Shown one piece after another: positions 34,431 through 43,431 of a stretch of DNA of 64,000 bases (the first letter of the stretch is position 1; each line of letters starts with the position of its first letter). Made by a program: the position numbers and the translations under genes. The stretch is from positions 434,001-498,000 of the forward strand of contig NZ_QZXA01000002.1 of the NCBI RefSeq assembly GCF_003601985.1, written 5' to 3'. The notes under the pieces are model-generated. The model had not been told where the DNA came from. It ran no database searches and saw only the letters and a program-made list of their open reading frames with translations. Source of the DNA: Mesorhizobium jarvisii (GTDB taxonomy: Bacteria; Pseudomonadota; Alphaproteobacteria; Rhizobiales; Rhizobiaceae).

Positions 34431-35810
34431 ATGACCTATCAGAATTATTCGCTGAAGCAGCTTCAGCAGATCGACGCCGCGCACCATCTCCATCCTTTCA
34501 CCGACCACAAGGAATTGCGTGAAGCGGGTTCGCGCATCATCACCCACGCCAATGGCCCGTTCATCTACGATTCCGAAGGGTTGGAATTGCTCGACGGCAT
34601 GGCCGGCCTGTGGTGCGTCAACATCGGCTATGGCCGCGACGAACTCGCCGAGGCCGCCTACGCCCAGATGAAGGAGCTGCCTTACTACAATTCCTTCTTC
34701 AAATGCTCGACGCCGACGCCGGTGCTGTTGTCCAAGAAGCTGGCCGAGATCGCGCCGAAGAACGTCAACCAGGTGTTCTACGGCTCCTCCGGCTCGGAAG
34801 CCAACGACACCGCCTTGCGTCTTGTACGCCACTACTGGGTGATCGAGGGCAAGCCGGAGAAGAACCGCATCATCTCGCGCAAAATGGCCTATCACGGCTC
34901 GACCATCGCCGCCACGTCGCTCGGCGGCATGGATGCCATGCACAAGCAGCTCAACGGGGCTGTGCCCAACATCGTGCATGTGATGATGCCCTATGCCTAT
35001 GGGCTGGCGCTGCCGGGCGAGAGCGATCATGATTTCGGCCTGCGCGCGGCCAAATCGGTCGAGGACGCTATCCTCGAGGCCGGCGCCGACAAGGTCGCGG
35101 CCTTTATCGGCGAGCCGGTGATGGGCGCGGGCGGCGTCAAGATCCCGCCGGCGAGCTACTGGCCCGAAGTGCAGCGCATCTGCCGCAAATATGATGTGCT
35201 TTTGATGCTGGACGAGGTCATCACCGGCTATGGTCGCACCGGCGAGTGGTTCGCGGCCCAGACCTTCGGCATCGAACCGGACACCATCACCACGGCCAAG
35301 GCGCTGACCTCGGGCTATCAGCCGCTGTCGGCGCTGCTGGTCGGCGACCGCATCACCTCGACGCTGGTCGAGAAGGGCGGCGAGTTCAACCACGGCTACA
35401 CCTATTCCGGGCATCCGGTGGCCTGCGCCGTGGCCTTGAAAAACCTCGAGATCATCGAGCAGGAAGGCCTGGTCGAGCGCGTCAGGAACGACACCGGGCC
35501 TTATTTCGCCAAGGCCTTGCAGGAGCGCATCGCCGGGCATGACCTGGTCGGCGAGGTGCGTTCGATCGGCCTGATGGGCGCGATCGAGATCGTCAAGGAC
35601 AAAGCGACCAAGGAGCGGTTCCTGCCGTCGGGAAGTGCCGCGGTGACGGTGCGTGACCATGCCATCGCCAATGGCATGATGCTGCGCGCCACTGGCGACA
35701 CCATGATCCTGTCGCCGCCGCTGATCTGGACCCGCGACACGATCGACATGGCCTGCGAGCGGATCGGCAAGGCGCTGGATCTGGCGCAGGCCGATCTGCG
35801 CAAGCGGTAA
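34431..35810 (+). CDS. Class III PLP aminotransferase (omega-amino acid:pyruvate type)
   Basis: 459 residues. The PLP-binding lysine is K290 in TTAKALTSGYQPLSA. The cofactor aspartate lies in MLDEVITGYGRTGEWF and the phosphate loop in GSSGSEAND. Closest remembered relatives are SpuC-like putrescine/omega-amino acid:pyruvate aminotransferases and beta-alanine transaminases. They convert a terminal amine to an aldehyde with pyruvate as acceptor. No polyamine genes are adjacent to settle the substrate. Confidence 0.87.
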   Translation: MTYQNYSLKQLQQIDAAHHLHPFTDHKELREAGSRIITHANGPFIYDSEGLELLDGMAGLWCVNIGYGRDELAEAAYAQMKELPYYNSFFKCSTPTPVLLSKKLAEIAPKNVNQVFYGSSGSEANDTALRLVRHYWVIEGKPEKNRIISRKMAYHGSTIAATSLGGMDAMHKQLNGAVPNIVHVMMPYAYGLALPGESDHDFGLRAAKSVEDAILEAGADKVAAFIGEPVMGAGGVKIPPASYWPEVQRICRKYDVLLMLDEVITGYGRTGEWFAAQTFGIEPDTITTAKALTSGYQPLSALLVGDRITSTLVEKGGEFNHGYTYSGHPVACAVALKNLEIIEQEGLVERVRNDTGPYFAKALQERIAGHDLVGEVRSIGLMGAIEIVKDKATKERFLPSGSAAVTVRDHAIANGMMLRATGDTMILSPPLIWTRDTIDMACERIGKALDLAQADLRKR

Positions 35811-35948
35811 GGCGAACCTCGACCGGGCGTTTCTTCAGGGGAACTCCCGCCCTCGAGAAACATACTGCCTCCATGGGGAACAAACTTCACCCTCCGCGCG
35901 TAGTGTGTGGGGCGGCAGCCATCCGGCTGTAGCAAGGGGTTCATTTCC

Positions 35949-36314
35949 ATGAGAAAAACCGGCAAGAGCCGACGCGCGCAAGAAGCGGCCAGCATCGGCG
36001 CTGACCTGATGTTGGCGCCGATGGTGGCGATGATGCGCCTGCCGTTGATGGCGATGGACGCCGGCAGCAGCCAGCCCTGGGGCACCGAAAGCGCGCGTGC
36101 GGTGAACGAGAAGACCGCGGCAATCGCCGAGGGCGCGTTCGCGGCGCAAATGTCCTTCCTGCAGTCGGCATCGCGATTCTGGCCGGAACTCCTTTCCGGT
36201 CGCACGCCGTCGCTGTTCAACGGCGTCGCGGCCGAATTGTCGATCAGCGCCGCGCTCAAGCCCGCCAGCCGCGCGGTGAAGGCGAATTTTCGCCGGCTGT
36301 CGTCAAAGGCTTGA
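35949..36314 (+). CDS. Hypothetical protein, helical
   Basis: 121 residues from ATG 35949 with AAGGGG nine bases upstream. Rich in Ala, Met and Arg, with two long amphipathic helices (residues about 10-35 and 45-70) and conserved-looking SRFWPELLSG. The size and helix pattern vaguely recall phasins, but I see no real family signature. It stands between the aminotransferase and a Coa1-like gene, all in one direction. Confidence 0.55.
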   Translation: MRKTGKSRRAQEAASIGADLMLAPMVAMMRLPLMAMDAGSSQPWGTESARAVNEKTAAIAEGAFAAQMSFLQSASRFWPELLSGRTPSLFNGVAAELSISAALKPASRAVKANFRRLSSKA

Positions 36315-36398
36315 AATAGACCCTGCCGAACTTTGATTTTGCGCATTGTCGAAATCATGGTCTAGAACCAATCGGCATACGCACCGATGGGGGACATC

Positions 36399-37043
36399 AT
36401 GGCCGGACAACCGCTCAACCAGCCGGCTGAAATCCCGGCCGAGCTCGACCGTTGGAACTGGGGCGCCTTCTTCCTCAACTGGATCTGGGGCATCGGCAAT
36501 AGCACTTTGATCGCACTGCTGGCACTGATCCCGGTCGTCAATCTCGTCATGATCTTCGTGCTCGGTGCACGCGGCAGCCGCTGGGCCTGGCAGAACCGGG
36601 CCTGGCGCGACGCGGAGCAGTTCCGCAAGACGCAGCGCAACTGGGCAATCGCCGGCCTTGCTATCTGGGTGCTCAGTATCGGGGGCTGTGCGACGGCGGT
36701 CGGCAGCATCCCCTTCATGTTCAAAGGCAGTGACGCCTACCACATGACCATGGACGCCGTGCGTGCCGATACCCGGGTCAAGGCGGCCATTGGCGACGGC
36801 GTGACCGACAATTTCTGGGTCGGCGGCCATCTCAACGTCAGTGCGAATGGAACGGGCGACGCCCAGTTCAGCATTCCCGTCCACGGCGCCAAGGGCAAAG
36901 CCACCGTGTTTTCCCATATGGTCCGCAATGCCGGCACGTGGAGCATCCGCCTGCTCGTGGTCAGGGTTGATGGAGTGGACACGCCGATCGTGCTGACCAA
37001 CGAAGATCATGTGCCAATCCCGAATGCGGCGATTGGAATATAG
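36399..37043 (+). CDS. Coa1-like membrane protein (cytochrome oxidase assembly protein 1 fold)
   Basis: 214 residues from the ATG at 36399, which has GGGGGA before it; ATG 36387 is four codons earlier. Membrane segments near 24-60 and 85-105 come first, with WNWGAFFLNWIWGIGN typical of bacterial proteins with a short DUF2628-like head. A soluble Coa1-type domain follows (residues 115-214, DGVTDNFWVGGHLNV and NVSANGTGDAQFSIPVHG). Mitochondrial Coa1 helps assemble cytochrome oxidase; in bacteria the role is not known. Confidence 0.65.
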   Translation: MAGQPLNQPAEIPAELDRWNWGAFFLNWIWGIGNSTLIALLALIPVVNLVMIFVLGARGSRWAWQNRAWRDAEQFRKTQRNWAIAGLAIWVLSIGGCATAVGSIPFMFKGSDAYHMTMDAVRADTRVKAAIGDGVTDNFWVGGHLNVSANGTGDAQFSIPVHGAKGKATVFSHMVRNAGTWSIRLLVVRVDGVDTPIVLTNEDHVPIPNAAIGI

Positions 37044-37075
37044 ACATGAGCCTTGAGTGAGCGCGGCAGAAATGC

Positions 37076-37106
37076 AAAAACCGCGCTCCATCGGGAACGC
37101 GGCTTT
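37076..37106. terminator. Hairpin terminator between Coa1-like gene and mmsB
   Basis: Nine-base stem CCGCGCTCC / GGAACGCGG with loop ATCG at 37081-37102. On the minus strand it is followed by TTTTTGC, so it best suits transcripts running left from mmsB. It may also serve the convergent gene. The other ~220 bases before mmsB hold nothing I can identify. Confidence 0.65.
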
Positions 37107-37325
37107 GCCAGATACGCATGGCGTTTCGCTACGCAAACACTTGGCGAAACTTACGGGCTCCGGTACGCGAGACCTGATCCGGAGCGCCGGGCGGATGCGA
37201 TATGTCCGCCTCGCAGTCCGTTTTATAGCGACATCGTTACCGCAGAGTTATCGAGAGCTTAAGCAAATCTAAATTTGCGGTTCTTCTGGCGGGATGATCC
37301 GGAAAAAACCCATCAAATCCGTTGG

Positions 37326-38210
37326 TTACGCTAGGTTACCCCTGAGAAAATTAATTATGCCGGAGAAATCGGCGCCGCCATGCCCCTGGGCGTTGAACAG
37401 GGCGTAGAGCTGCGCTGCCTCGGCGCCAAGCGGGGTCACCGCGCCCGCGCTCTGTGCGGCTACCTGCGACAATTTCAGGTCTTTCAGCATAAGGGCAGCG
37501 GCAAAGCCCGGTCTGTAATCCCTGTTGGCGGGCGAGGTCGGCACCGGGCCGGGCACCGGACAATAGGTGGTCAAGGACCAGCATTGGCCCGAAGAGGTCG
37601 AGGCGACCTCGAACAGCGCCTGATGCGACAGGCCGAGCTTTTCGGCCAGCACGAAGGCCTCGGCGACGCCGATCATCGAAATGCCGAGGATCATGTTGTT
37701 GCAGATCTTCGCCGCCTGGCCGGCGCCGTCGCCGCCGCAATGAACGATGCGCCCGGCCATCGGCTTCAGGGCCGGCTCGGCGGCGGCGAAGGCGTCTTGC
37801 GAGCCGCCGGCCATGAAAGTCAGCGTGCCGGCCGCCGCCCCGCCGGTGCCGCCCGAAACGGGCGCGTCGATGGAGAGCAGGCCGTGTCTGGCGGCAATCG
37901 CATGCGCCTTGCGCGCCGACTCGACGTCGATCGTCGAGGAATCGATGAACAGCGCACCTTTTTTGGCCCCTGGCGCGATGTCCTCGTAGACCGACAGCAC
38001 GTGCTTGCCGGCAGGGAGCATGGTGATGACCACATCAGCGTCCTTCACCGCCGCCAAGGCATTGGCCATGATCGTCACGCCATGTTCTTTTGCCACTGTC
38101 AGGTTTTCCGGCACTAGGTCGAAACCGTTTACCGCATGCCCAGCCTTGACAAGGTTGGCGGCCATCGGGTTGCCCATGTTGCCAAGACCGATGAAGGCGA
38201 TCGTCGTCAT
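37326..38210 (-). CDS. mmsB: 3-Hydroxyisobutyrate dehydrogenase
   Basis: 294 residues from MTTIAFIGLGNMG; the ATG at 38210 has GGGAGTGAG upstream and the extra 76 residues read from 38438 are out-of-frame sequence of the neighbour. The Rossmann motif is GLGNMG, the substrate motif DAPVSGGTGGA, and the catalytic lysine lies in GQAAKICNNM. The enzyme oxidises 3-hydroxyisobutyrate to methylmalonate semialdehyde in valine breakdown, and family members also accept 3-hydroxypropionate. It follows the acyl-CoA dehydrogenase by 26 bases. Confidence 0.88.
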   Translation of the reverse strand: MTTIAFIGLGNMGNPMAANLVKAGHAVNGFDLVPENLTVAKEHGVTIMANALAAVKDADVVITMLPAGKHVLSVYEDIAPGAKKGALFIDSSTIDVESARKAHAIAARHGLLSIDAPVSGGTGGAAAGTLTFMAGGSQDAFAAAEPALKPMAGRIVHCGGDGAGQAAKICNNMILGISMIGVAEAFVLAEKLGLSHQALFEVASTSSGQCWSLTTYCPVPGPVPTSPANRDYRPGFAAALMLKDLKLSQVAAQSAGAVTPLGAEAAQLYALFNAQGHGGADFSGIINFLRGNLA

Positions 38211-38236
38211 TGTCTCACTCCCGGAGTTTGCTGGCT

Positions 38237-39403
38237 TCAGCGACCAATCAGCGCACGCGCGATGATGACGCGCATGATCTCGTTGGTGCCTTCGAGGATC
38301 TGGTGCACCCTGAGGTCGCGCACCAGCTTCTCGATGCCGTAGTCGTGCAGATAGCCGTAGCCGCCGAGCAGCTGCAGTGCATTGTTGGCGACGTTGAAGC
38401 CGGTGTCGGTGACGAAGCGCTTGGCCATGGCCGACCATTTACCGGCATCCGGCGCCTTGCGGTCGAGCTTGGAGGCGGCGGCATAGAGGAAGATGCGCGC
38501 TGCCTGCAGCTCGGTCTCCATGTCCGCCAGCCTGAACTGCAGCGCCTGGAATTGATTGATCTTCGAGCCGAAGGCCTTGCGCTCGGCGGTGTAGGACAGC
38601 GCCTTGTCGAGCGCAGACTGGGCGCCGCCCAGCGAACAGGCGGCGATGTTCAGCCGGCCGCCATCGAGCCCGGCCATGGCGATGCCGAAGCCCGCGCCTT
38701 CACCCGACAGGAGGTTTTCCGCCGGCACCTTGCAGTCCTCGAAGATGACCTGGCGGGTCGACTGCATGTGCCAGCCCATCTTGTGCTCGTTGGCGCCGAA
38801 GGAAAGGCCGGGCGCATCTTTCGGCACCACGATGGTGGAAATGCCTTTCGGCCCGTCGGCGCCGGTGCGCACCATGACGGCATAGACGTCGCTGTCGCCA
38901 GCGCCCGAGATGAATTGTTTGGCGCCGTTGAGGACATAGTCGCCGCCGCTCTTCGCCGCGCGTGTCTTCAGCGCCGCGGCGTCCGATCCGGAGCCCGGCT
39001 CGGTCAGGCAGTAGCTGGCCAGCCATTCCATCGAGGTGAGCTTCGGCAGGAAGCGCTGGCGCTGCTCGTCGTTGCCGAAGCGGTCGATCATCGAGGCCAC
39101 CATATTGTGGATCGAGATGAAGGACGAAAAGCCCGGATCGGCATGCGACAGCGCCTCGAAGATCAGCACAGCGTCGAGGCGGCCGAGCGCCGAGCCGCCG
39201 ACATCGTCCCTGACATAGATGCCACCGAGGCCGAGCGGCCCGGTCTCGCGGATCACATCGGCCGGGAAATGCTTCCTGCGATCCCAGTCGAGCGCATTCG
39301 GCGCGACGCGGTCGGCGGCGAAGGCCTGCGCCATCTCCTGGATGGCGCGCTGTTCCTCGTTGAGTTCGAACTGGCTGGTGCTCGCATCGACCGCGGCGTC
39401 CAT
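38237..39403 (-). CDS. Acyl-CoA dehydrogenase, isobutyryl-CoA type
   Basis: 388 residues with the standard three-domain fold. The FAD segment is YCLTEPGSGSDAAAL, LNGAKQFISG follows, and the catalytic glutamate is in QILEGTNEIMR. Together with mmsB immediately downstream this fits isobutyryl-CoA dehydrogenase (ACAD8) of valine catabolism. The divergent DddQ-like gene starts 142 bases away, so a role in acrylyl/propionyl-CoA chemistry is also conceivable. Confidence 0.86.
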   Translation of the reverse strand: MDAAVDASTSQFELNEEQRAIQEMAQAFAADRVAPNALDWDRRKHFPADVIRETGPLGLGGIYVRDDVGGSALGRLDAVLIFEALSHADPGFSSFISIHNMVASMIDRFGNDEQRQRFLPKLTSMEWLASYCLTEPGSGSDAAALKTRAAKSGGDYVLNGAKQFISGAGDSDVYAVMVRTGADGPKGISTIVVPKDAPGLSFGANEHKMGWHMQSTRQVIFEDCKVPAENLLSGEGAGFGIAMAGLDGGRLNIAACSLGGAQSALDKALSYTAERKAFGSKINQFQALQFRLADMETELQAARIFLYAAASKLDRKAPDAGKWSAMAKRFVTDTGFNVANNALQLLGGYGYLHDYGIEKLVRDLRVHQILEGTNEIMRVIIARALIGR

Positions 39404-39545
39404 GGCGTTCTCTCCCTATATGCCAGCTAGCCCGCTGGCCTGTCGTTTTTGGCTTTGCGCGCGCATCAATCTAGACCAATGATGCCGCCGCGCAACCCGA
39501 CCCGCTGCGGAGCGGCTGTGCACCAATGCATGTCCGGAGCGAGAT

Positions 39546-40160
39546 GTGACGACAAAATTCGATGAGCTGCTTCGGCAATTCCACGCCTATCTCGCTTGCG
39601 TGGACAATGCCCTGGTGCGCGACGCCGTGGCCAGCATCGGCTGGGATATGCCGGCCCGCGCGCTGGAGCCGCATAGGATCAGCTGCGTGCGCCATCTCGA
39701 CCGTGCCGCCGAGCTGGCGCCACCTGCTGCGAAAGCGTTGGTGCAATGGCTGGTGGAGCATCGCAACGGATTGCACTGGGGGCAGACGTACACCGAGACG
39801 GATTTCGGCAAGGCCTTCATCGACAATTATGGCTGGCTGGAAGTGTTCGGCACGCGCGGCCTTTTTGCCAATGACGAAGTGGCCGCCGGCCTGCTGATCC
39901 TTGGGCCGGAGATCGTCTACCCCGACCATCATCATGTCGCCGAGGAGATCTACATTCCGCTGACGGGCGGTACGGAATGGCGCATGGGCGAGGGCAGTTT
40001 TCGCGTGCGGGAGGCGGGCGAGGTCGTCCACCACGCCTCGAATGTCAACCACGCGATGCGAACCGGCAAAGAGCCGCTTCTGGCGCTCTACATCTGGCGC
40101 GGCGGGCCGCTGGCGCAGAAATCCACGATCACCGGAACCGCCACGCAGGGCCGAAGCTGA
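39546..40160 (+). CDS. Cupin of the DMSP lyase (DddQ/DddL) family
   Basis: 204 residues starting at GTG 39546, with GGAGCGAG upstream. The C-terminal cupin carries Y125, H130, E134, Y136 and H169, which line up with the recalled DddQ residues Y120, H125, E129, Y131 and H163. The surrounding AEEIYIPLTGG and LYIWRGGPLAQ segments are characteristic. Experimentally studied members split DMSP into acrylate and dimethyl sulphide; many terrestrial homologues are untested. Its stop TGA shares a base with the cobQ ATG, so the two are co-translated. Confidence 0.78.
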   Translation: MTTKFDELLRQFHAYLACVDNALVRDAVASIGWDMPARALEPHRISCVRHLDRAAELAPPAAKALVQWLVEHRNGLHWGQTYTETDFGKAFIDNYGWLEVFGTRGLFANDEVAAGLLILGPEIVYPDHHHVAEEIYIPLTGGTEWRMGEGSFRVREAGEVVHHASNVNHAMRTGKEPLLALYIWRGGPLAQKSTITGTATQGRS

Positions 40161-41635
40161 TGGCCAGGGCGATCATGCTGCAAGGCACGGGTTCGGATGT
40201 CGGCAAGACGGTGCTGGTCGCCGGCCTGTGCCGCGCCGCGAAGAAGCGCGGGCTCAAGGTGCGGCCGTTCAAGCCGCAGAACATGTCGAACAACGCCGCG
40301 GTCGCCGACATTCCCGGCGACACCAGCAAAAGCGGCGGCGAGATCGGCCGCGCGCAGTGGCTGCAGGCGATCGCTTGCGGCGTTGCGCCATCGGTGCACA
40401 TGAATCCGGTTCTGCTCAAGCCGCAGACCGATATCGGCGCGCAGGTCATCGTGCAAGGCAAGGTGTTCGGCGAGGCGCGCGCGCGCGATTACCAGGCGCT
40501 GAAGGCCCGATTGATGGACGCCGTGCTGGACTCCTGGGGCAAGGTCGGCGAGGGCGCCGATCTGGTCATCGTCGAGGGCGCCGGTTCGCCGGCCGAAATC
40601 AACCTCAGAAGCCGCGACATCGCCAATATGGGCTTTGCCACGCGTGCCGATGTGCCGGTTGTGCTGGTCGGCGACATCGATCGCGGCGGCGTCATCGCCT
40701 CGGTCGCGGGCACGCATCTGATCCTGCCGGAAGAAGACCGCCGCATGATCGTCGGCTACCTCATCAACAAGTTCCGCGGCGATGTCTCGCTGTTCGATGA
40801 CGGCCTCAAGGCGATCGAGAAATTCACCGGCTGGCGCTGCTTTGGTGTCGTGCCGTGGCTCAAGGCGGCGGCGCGGCTGCCTTCGGAGGATTCGGTGGTG
40901 CTGGAGCGGCTGGCATCCGGCGAGGCGCGGGCGCTGAAGGTGGCGGTGCCGATGCTTGGCCGCATCGCCAATTTCGACGATCTCGACCCGCTCAAGGCCG
41001 AACCGCAGGTCGAGGTGGTGTTCGTGCCGCCGGGCAAGCCGCTGCCGGCCGACGCCGGGCTGGTGGTCATTCCCGGCTCCAAATCGACGATCGGCGATCT
41101 CATTAGATTCCGCGAGAATGGCTGGGACCGGGATCTTGCCGCGCATCGCAAGCGCGGCGGCCATGTCGTCGGCATTTGCGGCGGCTTTCAGATGCTTGGT
41201 CGCAGGGTGCGCGATCCCGACGGCATCGAAGGCAGTGTCACCGAGGCCGAAGGGCTTGGCCTGCTCGATATCGAAACGGTGATGGAGCCGGAGAAGACGG
41301 TGCGCAATGTCAGCGCCCGCTCGGTCCAATTCGACCTGCCGCTCGAAGGCTACGAAATCCATCTCGGCCGCACCTCCGGCCCGGACACGATGCGGCCGTC
41401 GGCGATCATCAACGGCGTTGCAGACGGTGCGATCTCCGCTGATGGCAAGGTGTCAGGCACCTATATGCACGGCCTGTTCGGCGCCGACGCTTTTCGCGGA
41501 AAATTCCTCGAAAGCCTCGGCATAAAGGGCGCCGGCATCGACTACCGCGCCGACGTCGAACGGGCGCTAGACGACGTCGCGGCCGAGCTGGAGAGCCACC
41601 TCGACTGCGACGCGATCTTCGGCCTGGCTCGGTGA
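40160..41635 (+). CDS. cobQ: Cobyric acid synthase
   Basis: 491 residues from MARAIMLQGTGSDVGKT, whose P-loop-like motif is at 9-17. The N-terminal part is the ATP-dependent amidoligase. The C-terminal class I glutaminase domain has C340 in GICGGFQMLG and H437 in YMHGLF. CobQ amidates four carboxylates of adenosyl-cobyrinic acid a,c-diamide in cobalamin synthesis, the cofactor needed by the corrinoid proteins of this window. No other cob genes are adjacent. It is coupled to the DddQ-like gene by a one-base overlap. Confidence 0.93.
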   Translation: MARAIMLQGTGSDVGKTVLVAGLCRAAKKRGLKVRPFKPQNMSNNAAVADIPGDTSKSGGEIGRAQWLQAIACGVAPSVHMNPVLLKPQTDIGAQVIVQGKVFGEARARDYQALKARLMDAVLDSWGKVGEGADLVIVEGAGSPAEINLRSRDIANMGFATRADVPVVLVGDIDRGGVIASVAGTHLILPEEDRRMIVGYLINKFRGDVSLFDDGLKAIEKFTGWRCFGVVPWLKAAARLPSEDSVVLERLASGEARALKVAVPMLGRIANFDDLDPLKAEPQVEVVFVPPGKPLPADAGLVVIPGSKSTIGDLIRFRENGWDRDLAAHRKRGGHVVGICGGFQMLGRRVRDPDGIEGSVTEAEGLGLLDIETVMEPEKTVRNVSARSVQFDLPLEGYEIHLGRTSGPDTMRPSAIINGVADGAISADGKVSGTYMHGLFGADAFRGKFLESLGIKGAGIDYRADVERALDDVAAELESHLDCDAIFGLAR

Positions 41636-41640
41636 GGCGT

Positions 41641-41772
41641 GCCGATATTCAGGTGAGGCCGGCCTGCAAATGCCGGTTTCCTGTGCTTCCGGTGCTCACC
41701 TACTTGAGTACGCTCCGCTCCGGTTCTCGGTATCAGTCATTTGTCGGCTCGGCCTGACCTGAATCTCGGCAC
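41641..41772. repeat. Interspersed palindromic element, copy 2
   Basis: The 23-base left end starting GTGCCGATATTCAGG pairs with the right end finishing TGAATCTCGGCAC with two mismatches. The middle repeats the TTTCCTGTGCTTCCGG and GTACGCTCCGCTCCGG blocks of copy 1 at 19103-19227. It sits between the stop of cobQ and the convergent VOC gene, where it may also end transcription. Confidence 0.82.
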
Positions 41773-41785
41773 GCCTCAGGCCAGC

Positions 41786-42205
41786 TCACGCCTTCTCCCC
41801 CGCCTTCGGCCAGTAGGTGCCGAACGACCAGACGCTGCCTTCCGGATCGCGGCAGATGAACTCGCGGCTGCCATAGTCGCGGTCGGTCAGTTCCTGGACG
41901 ATCGTGGCGCCGGCGTTCCTGGCCTTGGCATAGGCGGCATCGGCGTCGTCGACGGCGACATAGATCGACTTGCCGCCGCCGGTGCCGGGTTCGCCGACCA
42001 TCTTGCCGTAATCGTCGTCGCGTGCGCTGCCCAGCATGATCATGGAGGCACCAAAGACCAGTTCGGCATGGTGCACGACATCGCCTTCGCCATAGCGGGC
42101 ACGGACGCTGAAGCCGAAGGCGTCGCAGAGCCAGTCAATCATTTTTGCCGCGTTTTTGTAGCGCAGGGCAGGGTAAAGGCGCGGGGCTTCGGTGGTGATG
42201 GGCAT
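41786..42205 (-). CDS. VOC (glyoxalase/bleomycin resistance) family protein
   Basis: 139 residues from MPITTEAPRLYPAL; AAGGAGG precedes the ATG at 42205. It shows the two beta-alpha-beta modules of the family with YPALRYKNAAKMIDWL at the start and FICRDPEGSVWSFGTYWP at the end, the PhnB-like subgroup. Function is not predictable: members include isomerases, dioxygenases and antibiotic-binding proteins. It lies behind an AraC regulator on the same strand with a 72-base gap. Confidence 0.82.
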   Translation of the reverse strand: MPITTEAPRLYPALRYKNAAKMIDWLCDAFGFSVRARYGEGDVVHHAELVFGASMIMLGSARDDDYGKMVGEPGTGGGKSIYVAVDDADAAYAKARNAGATIVQELTDRDYGSREFICRDPEGSVWSFGTYWPKAGEKA

Positions 42206-42277
42206 GGGAACCTCCTTGATCTGGGTCGGTCGATAACCCACTCTGTTCGAAGGCCGCTCCAGCGTCTTGAAGAAATG

Positions 42278-43108
42278 TTACCTGACCGAGAGCGCCGTCG
42301 GCGTCTCGCCGGCAAGGTCGCGGAACTCGCGCACCAGATGCGCCTGGTCGGCATAGCCGCAATCGGCGGCGATATCGGCCCAATCGGCGGTCTGCTGCCG
42401 TGACAGGCCAAGCGCCCGGTTGAAGCGGACGATGCGCGACAATGTCTTCGGGCCGATGCCGATCGCATTGGAAAAGCTGCCGGCGAGATGCTTTCGGCTC
42501 CAGCCCAGTTTTTCGGCGATGGCGGAAATGCGGGCCCGGCCGCCGGAGGCGATGATGCGGTCATAGGCCCAGGCGATTTCCAGTGGCGTTTCGGCGGCGC
42601 GCTCAAGCCGGGCGGTGACGAATGCTTCCGCAAGGTCGAAACGCGACGCCCAGTCCGGCGCATTGCCGAGCTGTTCACGCAGCGCCATGCCCTCGGCGCC
42701 CAGCACGTCGTCGAGGACTACCATGCTGTCGGTCAGTTCGCTCATCGGCAAGCGGAAGAAACGGCGCGCCCCAAGCGGCGTAAAGTTGACCTGTATGCAG
42801 CAGGCGGTGCCGAAGGATTCGATCATCACCGGTCCGGCAAAAAGCCCGGCTGCGAAACTGGCGAAGCGGTCATTGTCGTCGGGCGCCTTGCCGAGGCCGA
42901 TGGCAAAGGGCTCGGCGAAACTGAACACCAAAGGCACGGTGAGCGAAGCGTATTCGACGTTGCGGAAGTGGCCTGCCGCTGTTTCGCGATAGCCACAAAT
43001 ATCTGACACAATGCCGTCAAGTGCAGGATCAGGAAGGCGCCGGCGCATCTCGAAGCGCCCCGCGATTGAGCAATCCTGTTCCTTCCGGTGCTGCATCTCG
43101 ATCGGCAT
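42278..43108 (-). CDS. AraC-family transcriptional regulator
   Basis: 276 residues. The C-terminal ~100 residues form the double helix-turn-helix (RISAIAEKLGWSRKHLAGSF and WADIAADCGYADQAHLVREF), ending GETPTALSVR as in the family. The N-terminal domain carries the FTPLGARRFFRLPMSEL segment of a DUF6597-type sensor. Its probable target is the VOC gene downstream. GGAAGGA precedes the ATG at 43108. Confidence 0.86.
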   Translation of the reverse strand: MPIEMQHRKEQDCSIAGRFEMRRRLPDPALDGIVSDICGYRETAAGHFRNVEYASLTVPLVFSFAEPFAIGLGKAPDDNDRFASFAAGLFAGPVMIESFGTACCIQVNFTPLGARRFFRLPMSELTDSMVVLDDVLGAEGMALREQLGNAPDWASRFDLAEAFVTARLERAAETPLEIAWAYDRIIASGGRARISAIAEKLGWSRKHLAGSFSNAIGIGPKTLSRIVRFNRALGLSRQQTADWADIAADCGYADQAHLVREFRDLAGETPTALSVR

Positions 43109-43155
43109 CGGCCATCCTTCCGCCGGACAAATCTATCAGCCGTTGGTCAGAATCA

Positions 43156-43182
43156 AAAGCGCCCGGCTTTTGGCCGGGCGCT
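43156..43182 (-). terminator. Intrinsic terminator of the small membrane protein gene
   Basis: Perfect 10-base stem AGCGCCCGGC / GCCGGGCGCT with a five-base loop (43158-43182). On the minus strand it is followed by TTTGATT. It ends the gene at 43210-43380 and insulates the AraC gene. Confidence 0.82.
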
Positions 43183-43209
43183 CTCTGTCCCCACTTCAAG
43201 GGAAACTTG

Positions 43210-43380
43210 TCAGGCGCCGCGCATCAGGCAGCCGGCGGCGAGCACGATGTAGGCAATGAGAACGATCCACACCGATGCGAGCGGGATAAATGCAAGAACG
43301 CCAAGGGCGGCAAGAATGCCGATGATGGCGATGACCAGGGAAATTATGAAAACGATCTGGGTAGGCGCGCTGAGATTCAT
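43210..43380 (-). CDS. Small two-span membrane protein
   Basis: 56 residues from MNLSAPTQIVF; GGAGGAG is seven bases upstream of the ATG at 43380. Two hydrophobic helices (about 8-28 and 31-52) are separated by a short turn. It resembles small conserved rhizobial inner-membrane proteins of unknown role. It has its own terminator. Confidence 0.7.
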   Translation of the reverse strand: MNLSAPTQIVFIISLVIAIIGILAALGVLAFIPLASVWIVLIAYIVLAAGCLMRGA

Positions 43381-43431
43381 GTGTGGCTCCTCCAACATGA
43401 TTCGAACAGCGCCATAGTAACAGGCGCGTGA

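Noticed and set aside
37044..37325. Small RNA gene
   Set aside because: Only a terminator-like hairpin could be seen; no promoter or conserved fold can be supported by eye.
37326..38438. A 370-residue version of mmsB
   Set aside because: The extra N-terminus is arginine/histidine-rich out-of-frame sequence of the acyl-CoA dehydrogenase; a good ribosome site precedes MTTIAFIG at 38210.
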